A DNA stretch of 49,948 nucleotides from Pseudomonadota bacterium (GCA_026399755.1 JAPLQI010000127.1:1-49948), one strand, 5' to 3'. Positions 32,520-40,089 are shown, counted from the first letter of the stretch. The notes: generated by a model not told the origin, from the sequence alone. Numbers and translations are program-made.

Positions 32520-32939
32520 ATGAGAGTCCTTATTTTCTTTATCAGCCTATTCTTTGCAAGTATTACATGGGCAGGCGATTGGGTGGTAATTGTACATCCC
32601 AATAGCGGGGTCACTCAATTAAGTAAAGGGGAAGTGATTAATATTTTTATGGGGCGTTATCGTAAATTTCCTTCAGGGCAAAGTGCGATACCTTTGGATG
32701 TATTGCATCCTGCTACAGGTAGAGAGCAGTTTTATCGAGGGCTATTAAATAAAGAATTGGCTGAGGTAGATTCATACTGGGCAAGGCTTAAATTCTCAGG
32801 GCAGGTGGCCCCTCCTTTGGGGGTTAATAATAGCGATGCAGTGGTGCAAATGGTGGCGAGTAATATTAATTATATAGCTTATTGCGATAGGAGTAAGGTT
32901 ACGGATAAAGTGAAAGTTGTTTTCGATTTTAATCATTGA
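32520..32939 (+). CDS. Small periplasmic PstS-like substrate-binding protein
   Basis: This 139-residue protein has a signal peptide ('MRVLIFFISLFFASITWA', cut before 'GDWVVIVHP'). A short domain related to the phosphate-binding protein family follows: 'VVIVHPNSGVTQLSKGEVIN' and 'IFMGRYRKFPSGQSAIPLDV' are typical of the PBP-like 'phosphate ABC transporter substrate-binding' orphans. At ~120 mature residues it is less than half the length of PstS and there is no permease nearby. It is therefore unlikely to serve transport and more likely to bind a ligand for the downstream kinase. It follows the barrel gene by nine bases and precedes the kinase by 55. Confidence 0.72.
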   Translation: MRVLIFFISLFFASITWAGDWVVIVHPNSGVTQLSKGEVINIFMGRYRKFPSGQSAIPLDVLHPATGREQFYRGLLNKELAEVDSYWARLKFSGQVAPPLGVNNSDAVVQMVASNINYIAYCDRSKVTDKVKVVFDFNH

Positions 32940-32994
32940 TTGATGTTGCTATTGTCCGAGATATAAATGTAGATTATTCCCTAAAGCGATTCCT

Positions 32995-34896
32995 ATGCTA
33001 AAAATATTTAGCACCAGTCTGGTTTTTCGTAGCGCGGCTATTGTGCTTTGTATTGCTTTGCTTGCTGGTGCAGTATCCTCTGGCATAAGCTATATGGTCT
33101 TGGCACAAAAAGAGCGGGATCTGCACCATGTGCGGGTGAATGAATTACTAAGCACCGTTGAAGACACCATAAAAATTGCCTGTTATTTAAATGATAAGAA
33201 TCTTGCTGCTGAAGTAGCAAGAGGGATGCTTAAAAATCATTTTATTAGTCAGGTGATGATTAAAAATGAAACCAATATATTGGCTCAAGTAGGTGATACA
33301 AAAGAAGGCTTGCAAGTATTGGGGGATGGGCAAGTGATACGCCAAGTAACATCCCCATTTAATTCGCAAGAAGTTGTTTGTAAAATTATATTAGATTTAA
33401 ACCCCCTTGTTATTCAAAAAAGTGTGGCTGAGCGATCACTATTGGTGGTTTATTTATTGTTAATGCAGGCCGTGGTGGTGGCTTGTTCGGTTGTGGTTAT
33501 GGTCTTTAAATTAATTACCCAGCCGATAAAAAATATCTCAGATCGATTACATCATTTATCTGCCGAATTGGGGGCGAAGCTCAATATACCCAGTGGTCAT
33601 CAGCATGATGAAATTGGCCGATTAGTCGATGATGTCAATGCATTATTGAATCGCTTAGTCATGATTTTGGATGATGAGCGAAACCTACGTATTCAGCGTG
33701 GGATAGATGAAAAAAAATTCAGAGCTATTTTTGAAAATGCCGAAACAGGCATTTTTGTCGTGGATCGATTTGGGCGCTTATATTCGTATAATCGTGCTTT
33801 TGCCAGAGTATTAGGGCTTGAAGATATTTCTTTAAAACCACAATCTAATAAAATGCTGCAAGAATATATGGGGGAAGCTGCAGCCAAGTGTAGCGAGCTG
33901 ATTGAGCTATCCCTCCGGGAAAATAGAGGGGTAAGTGAAGATATCTTTGTTTCCTTTTTAGTAGAAAAAGAGAATAAATGGATTAGTTTAGTTCTCAATC
34001 CGATTGAAGAAGATATGCTGCAAGGTTTACTTAATGATATTTCTGATCGGAAAAGAGTTGAAGAATCAACCAGAAAATTGGCCGTCACATTAAGAGAAGC
34101 CAAGTTAGCAGCGGATAAAGCCAATCAAACAAAAAGTGATTTTCTAGCCAATATGAGTCATGAAATACGGACCCCACTGAATGCTATTTTAGGGTTCTCT
34201 GCTTTATTACTCGATACGGAGCTTAATCCACAGCAAAGAGATTTTTTAGAGTCTATTAATACGGGTGGGGACGCGCTGCTTTCACAAATTAATGATTTGC
34301 TGGATTTCTCTAAAATTGAAGCAGGTAAACTAGAGCTTGAATATATTGATTTTGATTTGCGCCGCTCCATTGAGGAATCTTTAGAGTTGGTGGCGGCCAA
34401 GGCGATAGAGAAAAAATTAGAATTAGTGGGCTTGGTTGATCCATCGGTGCCTTGGCGCTTAAATGGTGATCCTGTACGGCTGAGACAAATTATTTTAAAT
34501 CTATTAAATAATGCGATTAAATTTAGCACAGCAGGCCCAGTATTGATTCGGGTGAGGGCTCAGGCGGTTTATCATGAGCAATATCAATTGCATATTGAGG
34601 TAGAGGATCATGGTATTGGGCTGGATGCTGAAGTAAAGGCGATTTTATTTCAGCCTTTTTCTCAGGCCGATGCCTCTACTACACGGCGTTTTGGCGGTAC
34701 GGGCTTGGGGCTTTCTATTTGCAAACGACTCGCCGAAGCGATGGGTGGCAAAATTGATGTGATTAGCGAGCCCAATAAGGGCTCTATATTTTGGTTTGAA
34801 ATTATTTTAAATCGGGCCAAAGTCCAAGTATTAGCACCAACCCTGCCTTTAAGTTTAAAAGGGAAACGGGTGTTAATCGTTGATGATTTGTATTAG
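32995..34896 (+). CDS. Hybrid sensor histidine kinase, N-terminal fragment (frame broken by 62-bp duplication)
   Basis: This reading frame gives 633 residues: membrane helix (about 8-30), periplasmic domain (31-143), second helix (about 147-170), HAMP (to ~222) and a PAS domain (about 240-350). The kinase core follows with the H-box 'ANMSHEIRTPLNAI' (H389), N-box 'LNLLNNAIKF' and G-boxes 'VEDHGIGL' and 'FGGTGLGLSI'. It stops at TAG 34894, just after the first strand of the first receiver ('RVLIVDDLY'), because a 62-bp tandem duplication shifts the frame. Removing one copy joins it to the ORF at 34932, giving an 891-codon protein with two receivers. The split form may still be an active kinase lacking its receivers. 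It forms an operon with the barrel and PstS-like genes, which probably feed it a periplasmic signal. Confidence 0.85.
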   Translation: MLKIFSTSLVFRSAAIVLCIALLAGAVSSGISYMVLAQKERDLHHVRVNELLSTVEDTIKIACYLNDKNLAAEVARGMLKNHFISQVMIKNETNILAQVGDTKEGLQVLGDGQVIRQVTSPFNSQEVVCKIILDLNPLVIQKSVAERSLLVVYLLLMQAVVVACSVVVMVFKLITQPIKNISDRLHHLSAELGAKLNIPSGHQHDEIGRLVDDVNALLNRLVMILDDERNLRIQRGIDEKKFRAIFENAETGIFVVDRFGRLYSYNRAFARVLGLEDISLKPQSNKMLQEYMGEAAAKCSELIELSLRENRGVSEDIFVSFLVEKENKWISLVLNPIEEDMLQGLLNDISDRKRVEESTRKLAVTLREAKLAADKANQTKSDFLANMSHEIRTPLNAILGFSALLLDTELNPQQRDFLESINTGGDALLSQINDLLDFSKIEAGKLELEYIDFDLRRSIEESLELVAAKAIEKKLELVGLVDPSVPWRLNGDPVRLRQIILNLLNNAIKFSTAGPVLIRVRAQAVYHEQYQLHIEVEDHGIGLDAEVKAILFQPFSQADASTTRRFGGTGLGLSICKRLAEAMGGKIDVISEPNKGSIFWFEIILNRAKVQVLAPTLPLSLKGKRVLIVDDLY

Positions 34897-34951
34897 CACC
34901 AACCCTGCCTTTAAGTTTAAAAGGGAAACGGGTGTTAATCGTTGATGATTT
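34828..34951 (+). repeat. Exact 62-bp tandem duplication within the hybrid kinase gene
   Basis: Bases 34828-34889 are repeated without change at 34890-34951. The length (62) is not a multiple of three, so the second copy throws the kinase frame into a stop at 34894. The span 32995-35732 minus 62 is 2676 bases, exactly 892 codons including the stop. The two fragments are therefore in frame once a copy is removed. It may be a recent mutation, a reversible slip or an assembly error. Confidence 0.93.
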
Positions 34952-35732
34952 GGCGGCTAATCGTGAATTATTGTCGCTGCAATTGCAATCGATGGGCTTA
35001 GAAACGGAAGCATTTGGCTCAGATGTGGCCGCTTTATTACGACTCAATGAGGGAAATGATTTTAGCGTGGCATTTTTAGATGGGCACATGCCCTATATGA
35101 ATGGCTTTGCCCTAGCTAAATCGATTAATGCCATGCCTGCCCATGCGGCAATGCCCTTGGTGTTATTAAGCTCAATAGGTGGATTAGGGCAGAGTGATAT
35201 GGCGCATGAGGCCGGATTTACTGCTTTTTTAAGTAAGCCAATTCGTACTTCCCAATTATATGGCTGCTTAGAAGTCGTGTTTAGTTTAACTGAAGTTAAA
35301 AAGCCTGAACGGACATTGATTACCTTAGGTGCAATCGAAGAACAAAGAGCGGTCATTAAGCCTTATTTATTGTTGGCGGAAGATAACTTATTAAATCAGA
35401 AAATTGCGGTATTAATGTTAGAGAAAATTGGCTGCCGTGTTGATGTGGTAGATGACGGCGTGGCTGCCGTGCGGGCTGTTGAGCAACAAAATTATGATTT
35501 GGTACTTATGGATTGCCAAATGCCCAAAATGGATGGATTTGACGCCACCCGAGCCATTCGCATATTAGACAGCGATAAAAATAAAATTGTGATATTGGCG
35601 CTTACGGCAAATGCTTTTAAAGAAGATAGAGAGCGTTGTATAGAGGCGGGAATGAATGGATTTTTATCCAAGCCAATTAGTATTGATGCTTTGCAAAATG
35701 AAATTTCAAAGTGGCTACCTACTCGGGTATAG
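34932..35732 (+). CDS. Double receiver module, C-terminal fragment of the hybrid kinase
   Basis: This frame gives 266 residues from a GTG at 34932 that would itself be an internal valine codon in the intact gene. It contains two receiver domains. The first has 'VLIVDDLA'-type acidic residues and phospho-acceptor D50 in 'AFLDGHMPYM'. The second starts at 'YLLLAEDNLLNQKIAVLML', with phospho-acceptor D194 in 'LVLMDCQMPKMDG' and lysine in 'FLSKPI'. An AAAAGGGA lies about seven bases before the GTG, inside the duplicated segment, so this part could be translated alone as a free receiver protein. No output domain follows. In the unduplicated gene it is simply the C-terminal third of the kinase. Confidence 0.82.
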   Translation: MLIVDDLAANRELLSLQLQSMGLETEAFGSDVAALLRLNEGNDFSVAFLDGHMPYMNGFALAKSINAMPAHAAMPLVLLSSIGGLGQSDMAHEAGFTAFLSKPIRTSQLYGCLEVVFSLTEVKKPERTLITLGAIEEQRAVIKPYLLLAEDNLLNQKIAVLMLEKIGCRVDVVDDGVAAVRAVEQQNYDLVLMDCQMPKMDGFDATRAIRILDSDKNKIVILALTANAFKEDRERCIEAGMNGFLSKPISIDALQNEISKWLPTRV

Positions 35733-36011
35733 CGCTTATGTTGCTCTGCGATTTTATTTTTAGATGACGTTCTGCATATAGAGCGCGTATTTTACGCCTT
35801 ATCCCTGCGGCCTCTGAGAGTGGGCGGGATTAGCCCGTATGAGACAAGCAAAGCCGCCGTGAATTCCAGTGATGGGTGAATGGCGTTGGGCATGACTCCG
35901 CGCCATCTTCTCTTGCTATTCGTTTGTCGCGTTGCAGGACATGCCCATACGCTAGCTGGACTACATGGCGAGGGGCATGGAGTAGGGCTGGTTTTTTGTG
36001 GGGCTGAAAAG

Positions 36012-36653
36012 TCACGACTCTTCACCCTCTGCGTGAAAAGCCTCATAAATTTCTTTTACGGTTTTGCCGTTAAATGTCCAGTAGGGCGAAGGCTGAATGG
36101 GAGTGCCTTCTGCTAAACCTAGCAATCTTCGGGTGGCTTCAGTTAAAGAGGTGATTTCATCTGCGAAGCGTACTTTTTTCTCTTCAATCACAATGGCCTG
36201 CTGGCTGCAATCTTTAGAAATTAAAATAGATCCATTAGAAATACCCAGCTCATGGAAATTCATTCTTGGGCGTTTGGTTTTTTTGAAATGATCTGCAGAT
36301 TGCTTATCGATATCTTCAATATCAGAATCTAACTGCTTTTCAAATTCAAGCGTTATGTCTTCTACTTTTAATAATCTGAGCACAGAAATGACCCGCTCAG
36401 CCTCAATTTTAAAAAACTCCCGGTTGGGGTTAATTCTATGATTGCCAAAAGCAAAATGCAGTGCTTTTTCAACTTCGCCAGCATCTTTAACCTGGCAAGC
36501 AAAAGCGCAATCAAAGGGCACAGGCACGCCTGTTCCATATAATTGCTTCATTCTTTCTTCAACTTCTGTTTGCGTTGTTTTTCCGATTTTGACGAGGCCG
36601 GGCATGGCTGGATTCGTTAATACATAAACAATTTGTGAACTGATATCGGCCAT
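36012..36653 (-). CDS. GIY-YIG / T5orf172-like nuclease-family protein with C-terminal accessory domain
   Basis: This is a predicted protein of 213 residues. Residues ~5-95 resemble the T5orf172/GIY-YIG fold: 'YVLTNPAMPGLVKIGKT' supplies the two sequence signatures, and further on come 'VEKALHFAFGNHRINPNREFF' and a glutamate-containing helix. After a charged linker, residues ~130-210 form a small domain with 'GSILISKDCSQQAIVIEEKK' and 'YWTFNGKTVKEIYEAFH'. This resembles RAMA or similar domains found with modification enzymes, though I am not sure of that link. Such proteins are often found near phages and defence genes, but none are adjacent here. A GIY-YIG endonuclease activity is possible and not shown, because the full catalytic set could not be confirmed. 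Confidence 0.68.
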   Translation of the reverse strand: MADISSQIVYVLTNPAMPGLVKIGKTTQTEVEERMKQLYGTGVPVPFDCAFACQVKDAGEVEKALHFAFGNHRINPNREFFKIEAERVISVLRLLKVEDITLEFEKQLDSDIEDIDKQSADHFKKTKRPRMNFHELGISNGSILISKDCSQQAIVIEEKKVRFADEITSLTEATRRLLGLAEGTPIQPSPYWTFNGKTVKEIYEAFHAEGEES

Positions 36654-36687
36654 AGAAAGTGCTCTGGGTTTTAATTGGCGGGGTATG

Positions 36688-36714
36688 CGGGCTGCCGTAT
36701 CACGGCAATGCCCG
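36688..36714 (-). terminator. Possible terminator hairpin after the SnoaL-like gene
   Basis: CGGGC and TGCCG (36688-36697) pair with CGGCA and GCCCG (36703-36714) around a TATCA loop, directly after the stop at 36716. There is no clear T-run on the minus strand, so it may be a message-stabilising end rather than an efficient terminator. Confidence 0.4.
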
Positions 36715-36715
36715 T

Positions 36716-37099
36716 CTAACTTAAATCAGTAATCCTGAAAATCAAGCCGTCTTTAAATTCAAATTCAGACCTGCCGGATAATTCAATCGTCTGGCCTTTT
36801 TTTAGGCCATTGGGCAAATGATCGGCAACGACGGCACGAAAGGTGATGGATACACTGGCTTGATTGTCGGTGCATTCAAAGCGAGTGATCTCCTGATGCC
36901 GTTCCGAAAATATGGCGACAGATTGCTCCGCCAGCACTTTTAAGGCCTCCCGGCCCGTGGTGCTGGTATTTACAACTCCTCCGGCGATATTTTTGAATGC
37001 CACTTCAGGATGCACGGTCAGCAGCATGGCTGCGACGTCTTTGCCGTTGTAAGCATTGATGTACTGATCAATCAGAGCGCGAATTTCAGTAGGGTTCAT
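36716..37099 (-). CDS. SnoaL-like / NTF2-fold protein
   Basis: This is a predicted protein of 127 residues with the NTF2/SnoaL cone fold pattern: N-terminal helix 'IRALIDQYINAYNGKDVAAML', then 'VHPEVAFKNIAGG', strands including 'ASVSITFRAVVADHLPNGL' and a final 'EFEFKDGLIFRITDLS'. Such proteins bind or convert small molecules, and the specific substrate is unknown. I chose ATG 37099 because AGGAG lies seven bases before it. The longer frame from 37120 would overlap the upstream gene further and lacks such a site. It overlaps the preceding L7/L12-like gene by 14 bp, so the two are co-translated. Confidence 0.75.
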   Translation of the reverse strand: MNPTEIRALIDQYINAYNGKDVAAMLLTVHPEVAFKNIAGGVVNTSTTGREALKVLAEQSVAIFSERHQEITRFECTDNQASVSITFRAVVADHLPNGLKKGQTIELSGRSEFEFKDGLIFRITDLS

Positions 37100-37334
37100 C
37101 GTGTATCTCCTGTTGTGCATTGGCCGGGCTGATGTATTTTTCTATCGCGTCTCTTGCCTCTTTAAGCCCAGCCCCTTGTTGCTTGCGATAAAGTTTTATT
37201 GCGCTGATTTTTTCCCCAGCCCTTGCTAATTTGATCACGTCAATAGATGGCTCCTGCCATTTGTTTTCATCGATTCCCTGCAGGGCGAGCAATCGCTCAA
37301 GCTTGGCTTCAATTCGTCTTAAGCGATCAGTCAA
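37086..37334 (-). CDS. Small protein with L7/L12 C-domain-like fold
   Basis: This protein has 82 residues from TTG 37334. It has an N-terminal coiled-coil ('DRLRRIEAKLERLLALQG') and a C-terminal 'VIKLARAGEKISAIKLYRKQ' and 'GLKEARDAIEKY' pattern, the helix-turn seen in the C-domain of ribosomal protein L7/L12. Stand-alone proteins of this type are common in bacteria and their job is not known. The TTG overlaps the stop of a 24-residue ORF (TTGACTGA), suggesting translational coupling. An earlier in-frame TTG at 37358 is the alternative start. Its 3' end overlaps the SnoaL-like gene, so the three form one minus-strand unit. Confidence 0.62.
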   Translation of the reverse strand: MTDRLRRIEAKLERLLALQGIDENKWQEPSIDVIKLARAGEKISAIKLYRKQQGAGLKEARDAIEKYISPANAQQEIHDEPY

Positions 37335-37401
37335 TGGTTGGCAAGAGCACAAAGCCAAGGGCGCCCACGATCATAAGTACCATCCAAAAATCGTCTGTCA
37401 T
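37327..37401 (-). CDS. 24-residue single-helix small ORF
   Basis: The frame from ATG 37401 gives M-T-D-D-F-W-M-V-L-M-I-V-G-A-L-G-F-V-L-L-P-T-I-D and a TGA. It is one hydrophobic helix with an acidic start, plausible as a small membrane peptide. A GGAAG lies a few bases upstream, and the stop overlaps the start of the L7/L12-like gene. It could equally be a leader ORF that drives re-initiation on that gene. Confidence 0.45.
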   Translation of the reverse strand: MTDDFWMVLMIVGALGFVLLPTID

Positions 37402-37991
37402 TCCGCTTCCTTGTCCTTAGTAAAGCCTTAGTTTGCACCCGTGATAGTAAAGGCGTTTGAATGGCTTATTTTACCTGATTGATTGTCTTTCTTTGGTAGA
37501 AAGCAAAAGGTGGGGGCTTTTTAAGTCATTTTTTCCACAGAACGACGCGCTATATAAAGGCAGCAATCTAGCCCAAGGCTGGCAGGTTTGTCTGATGGGG
37601 GTGATATATCCGAGTATGCAATGGTAATGGCCTAGAGCGATAAAATGATTAGCACAAGACTCTGGAGGGGCGTCAGAAATATACATATTTAATTACACGG
37701 GTAAATTGGATAGGTAAGCTTTTTGGTTGGCTTGATATCAATGGTCTGTTTTGGCTTAAAGGGGGGCGGTATATACAGAAAAAATTTATACCCACTCCTT
37801 CATCTCTGGGGCCTCTCCGCCCTCTATGCCTTGCTAATGCTCACAAGCTAGCTTTACTCCGCGCTGTTTTCTTAGGTGGCTATTTTTATAATTTTTATAC
37901 TTTCTTTATACCCATACCCCATTTCTTAGCAAAGTCTTTACGCCGTATTCCATAAAGTAGACGGGTCGATTCCTCTTTATAAGAGTTAGCC
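37402..37991. other. Gene-poor region upstream of the kdp operon
   Basis: These 590 bp contain no gene I can support. A 71-codon frame on the minus strand (37471-37686) has no ribosome site and no recognisable content. The right-hand part is A/T-rich with repeated TTTATAC motifs and should hold the kdp promoter and KdpE operator. Confidence 0.5.
37893..37920 (+). promoter_or_regulatory. Candidate KdpE binding site of the kdp promoter
   Basis: TTTTTATACTTTCTTTATAC (37893-37912), followed by CCATACCCC, closely resembles the direct-repeat KdpE operator of E. coli (TTTATAC-TTTTTTTACA type). It lies ~80 bp upstream of the first small ORF of the kdp operon. A related TTTATACCC also occurs near 37785. 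Confidence 0.55.
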
Positions 37992-38084
37992 ATGGATGTG
38001 ATTTATTTAGGCGCTTTATGCGTCATTGCGGCTTGTCCCGCCTTGCTTTTAATGCTGTGTAGCCATTTAGGGGGTGAATCATGA
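37992..38084 (+). CDS. 30-residue membrane peptide upstream of kdpF
   Basis: The frame encodes M-D-V-I-Y-L-G-A-L-C-V-I-A-A-C-P-A-L-L-L and ends C-S-H-L-G-G-E-S. It is a single hydrophobic helix with a Cys/Gly-rich tail. Its stop overlaps the kdpF start (ATGA at 38081). Short single-helix ORFs of this pattern (aromatic start, hydrophobic core, C-terminal Cys and Leu-Gly) recur directly before kdpF in other bacteria as I recall, but are rarely annotated. The function is unknown; an additional small subunit or a translational leader are the two options. Confidence 0.55.
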   Translation: MDVIYLGALCVIAACPALLLMLCSHLGGES

Positions 38085-38161
38085 TTGTGCTGATTTCGCT
38101 AACAGCCGCTGTTTTATTTGTGTATCTCTTTTACGCGCTGTTTAAACCGGAGCGTTTTTAA
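38081..38161 (+). CDS. kdpF: Potassium-transporting ATPase small subunit KdpF
   Basis: This 26-residue peptide consists of one hydrophobic helix ('LISLTAAVLFVYLFYALF') and a short basic end 'KPERF', the usual form of KdpF ('Y.hhALh.PE.F'). KdpF stabilises the KdpABC complex in the inner membrane. It overlaps the preceding small ORF (ATGA) and the following one (TAATG), and lies upstream of kdpA as expected. Confidence 0.85.
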   Translation: MIVLISLTAAVLFVYLFYALFKPERF

Positions 38162-38277
38162 TGTGTTGCGATCTATCCCACTTGCTGGGGGATTTGATTT
38201 CAACCGCAGGCGCTATTGCTATGTCCGATATGCACGATATGTCTGTCCCTAAACTGTATACGCCGGAGCGTTTTTAA
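38161..38277 (+). CDS. 38-residue small ORF between kdpF and kdpA
   Basis: The frame starts in a TAATG overlap with kdpF and ends directly before the kdpA ATG. It encodes a soluble peptide, beginning M-C-C-D-L-S-H-L-L-G and rich in Met, Asp and His in the middle. It finishes with T-P-E-R-F, the same end as KdpF, because the DNA CCGGAGCGTTTTTAAATG-like end of kdpF is repeated here and supplies the kdpA ribosome site. It may be a decayed second kdpF-like copy whose helix was replaced, or a coupling ORF. Protein production is uncertain. Confidence 0.4.
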   Translation: MCCDLSHLLGDLISTAGAIAMSDMHDMSVPKLYTPERF

Positions 38278-40089
38278 ATGACTACCGATGCTTTGCTCCA
38301 ACTGGGGCTGTTTTTACTCGTTTTATTACTTTTGTCATGGCCGCTGGCGGCGGTGATCAACAAAGTAATGCAGGGCGAGATTCAAGGGCCTTTGCGTATT
38401 TTAAAGCCTTTAGAAAATGCAATTTACCGACTTGCGGGTGTTAATCCTAAGCAAGAAACGGGCTGGAAAACTTACGCAATTGGTTTGTTATTGTTTAATT
38501 TTGTAGGTGCGGTGGCTTTATACGCCTTGCAACGCTTTCAAGGTGTTTTGCCGTTTAATCCGCAAAGCCTTGGTGGTGTTAGCCCAGATTCAGCATTAAA
38601 TACTGCGATTTCCTTTGTCGCCAACACCAACTGGCAGGGCTACGGTGGTGAAACCACTATGTCTTACCTTACGCAAATGCTGGGTTTAACCGTACAGAAT
38701 TTTGTTTCTGCAGCGACTGGTATTTCCGTAGTAATCGCGCTAATTCGCGGTTTTGCTAGGCATAGCGCTAGCACCGTGGGTAATTTCTGGGCTGATTTAA
38801 CCCGCTCTACGCTTTACATTTTGCTGCCGCTCTCTTTGATTTGGGCCTTGCTCTTTGTAGGCCAGGGCGTGATTCAAAATCTAGATGGCTATAAGGAAGT
38901 GCAGACCATTCAGTCTGTGACTTTCCAGCAGCCTAAGCATGATAACCAAGGTGAAGTGCTGAAAGATGCTAAGGGCGCGCCTGTCATGGAAGACGTGGTT
39001 AGCCATACACAAACCTTAGCCATGGGCCCAGTTGCATCTCAAGAAGCGATTAAGCTTTTAGGCACTAATGGTGGTGGCTTCTTTAACGCTAACTCGGCTC
39101 ATCCTTTCGAAAACCCAACGCCTTTTTCTAACTTTTTACAAATGTTAGCGATTTTCGTGATTCCTGCGGCGCTGTGTTTTGTATTTGGCCGCATGGTGAG
39201 TGATAAACGCCAAGGTTGGGCGATTCTTGCTGCAATGACCGTATTGTTTGTGGCCATGACTTGTGGCTTGTTTTATGCCGAGCAAGTGGGAACCAAGGGC
39301 CTGACTGGCTTGGGTGTAGATCAAATGGTCAGCGCAACACAGGCTGGCGGCAATATGGAAGGTAAAGAAGCACGCTTTGGGATTACGGCCACAGCCTTGT
39401 TTGTGGCGGTAACGACATCCGCTTCTTGCGGTGCAGTGAATGCCATGCATGATTCGCTGACCCCGCTGGGTGGCCTATTCCCTACTGCGCTGATGCAGCT
39501 GGGTGAGGTGGTCTTCGGTGGTGTGGGTACGGGTCTTTACGGCATGTTGGTATTTGCGATCTTGGCCGTGTTTATTGCGGGCTTGATGGTGGGCCGCACG
39601 CCTGAATACTTGGGTAAAAAGATCGAAATCTTTGAAATGAAGATGAGTGCCTTATCGATTTTAGTTACTCCGATTCTGGTGTTGGTGGGTACGGCCATTG
39701 CTTTGATGGTGGCGGGCGGTAAGGCAGGGATTCTGAACCCGGGCGCGCATGGCTTAAGTGAAGTGCTCTACGCCTTTACCTCGGCTGCAAACAATAACGG
39801 CAGTGCTTTTGCTGGATTGTCTGCGAACACTCCGTTTTATAACGTAATGCTGGGTATCGCGATGTGGTTGGGCCGCTTCCTGATTATTGTTCCGGTATTG
39901 GCGATGGCGGGCTCTTTAGCCGCTAAAAAACGCCTTGCTGTTACAGGCGGAACGTTGCCAACGCATGGGCCTTTGTTTGTCGTGCTTTTGGTTGGAACCG
40001 TGTTGCTAGTGGGGGCATTGAACTACGTACCTGCTCTGGCACTGGGCCCTGTGGTTGAACATTTGCAAATGATTGCACCGGTTAAATAA
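38278..40089 (+). CDS. kdpA: Potassium-transporting ATPase subunit A (K+ channel-like)
   Basis: This 603-residue polytopic inner-membrane protein selects and binds potassium in the KdpFABC pump. The selectivity-filter regions of the four repeats are visible: 'NTNWQGYGGE' (116-125), 'LGTNGGGFFNANSAHPFENP', 'SCGAVNAMHDSLTPLGG' and 'AANNNGSAFAGL'. It is longer than the 557 residues of E. coli KdpA mainly through a polar extracytoplasmic segment around 205-245 ('QQPKHDNQGEVLKDAKGAPV'), as in many other bacteria. GGAG nine bases upstream of the ATG comes from the repeated kdpF-end sequence. Confidence 0.97.
   Translation: MTTDALLQLGLFLLVLLLLSWPLAAVINKVMQGEIQGPLRILKPLENAIYRLAGVNPKQETGWKTYAIGLLLFNFVGAVALYALQRFQGVLPFNPQSLGGVSPDSALNTAISFVANTNWQGYGGETTMSYLTQMLGLTVQNFVSAATGISVVIALIRGFARHSASTVGNFWADLTRSTLYILLPLSLIWALLFVGQGVIQNLDGYKEVQTIQSVTFQQPKHDNQGEVLKDAKGAPVMEDVVSHTQTLAMGPVASQEAIKLLGTNGGGFFNANSAHPFENPTPFSNFLQMLAIFVIPAALCFVFGRMVSDKRQGWAILAAMTVLFVAMTCGLFYAEQVGTKGLTGLGVDQMVSATQAGGNMEGKEARFGITATALFVAVTTSASCGAVNAMHDSLTPLGGLFPTALMQLGEVVFGGVGTGLYGMLVFAILAVFIAGLMVGRTPEYLGKKIEIFEMKMSALSILVTPILVLVGTAIALMVAGGKAGILNPGAHGLSEVLYAFTSAANNNGSAFAGLSANTPFYNVMLGIAMWLGRFLIIVPVLAMAGSLAAKKRLAVTGGTLPTHGPLFVVLLVGTVLLVGALNYVPALALGPVVEHLQMIAPVK

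Noticed and set aside
35792-36046. 84-codon minus-strand ORF overlapping the end of the GIY-YIG-like gene
   Set aside because: It is low-complexity Arg/Pro-rich sequence in another frame of a non-coding gap. A second overlapping ORF on the same strand is equally open, which points to chance.
37471-37686. 71-codon minus-strand ORF before the kdp operon
   Set aside because: It has no Shine-Dalgarno, no recognisable domain and unusual composition, and it lies in an A/T-rich regulatory region.
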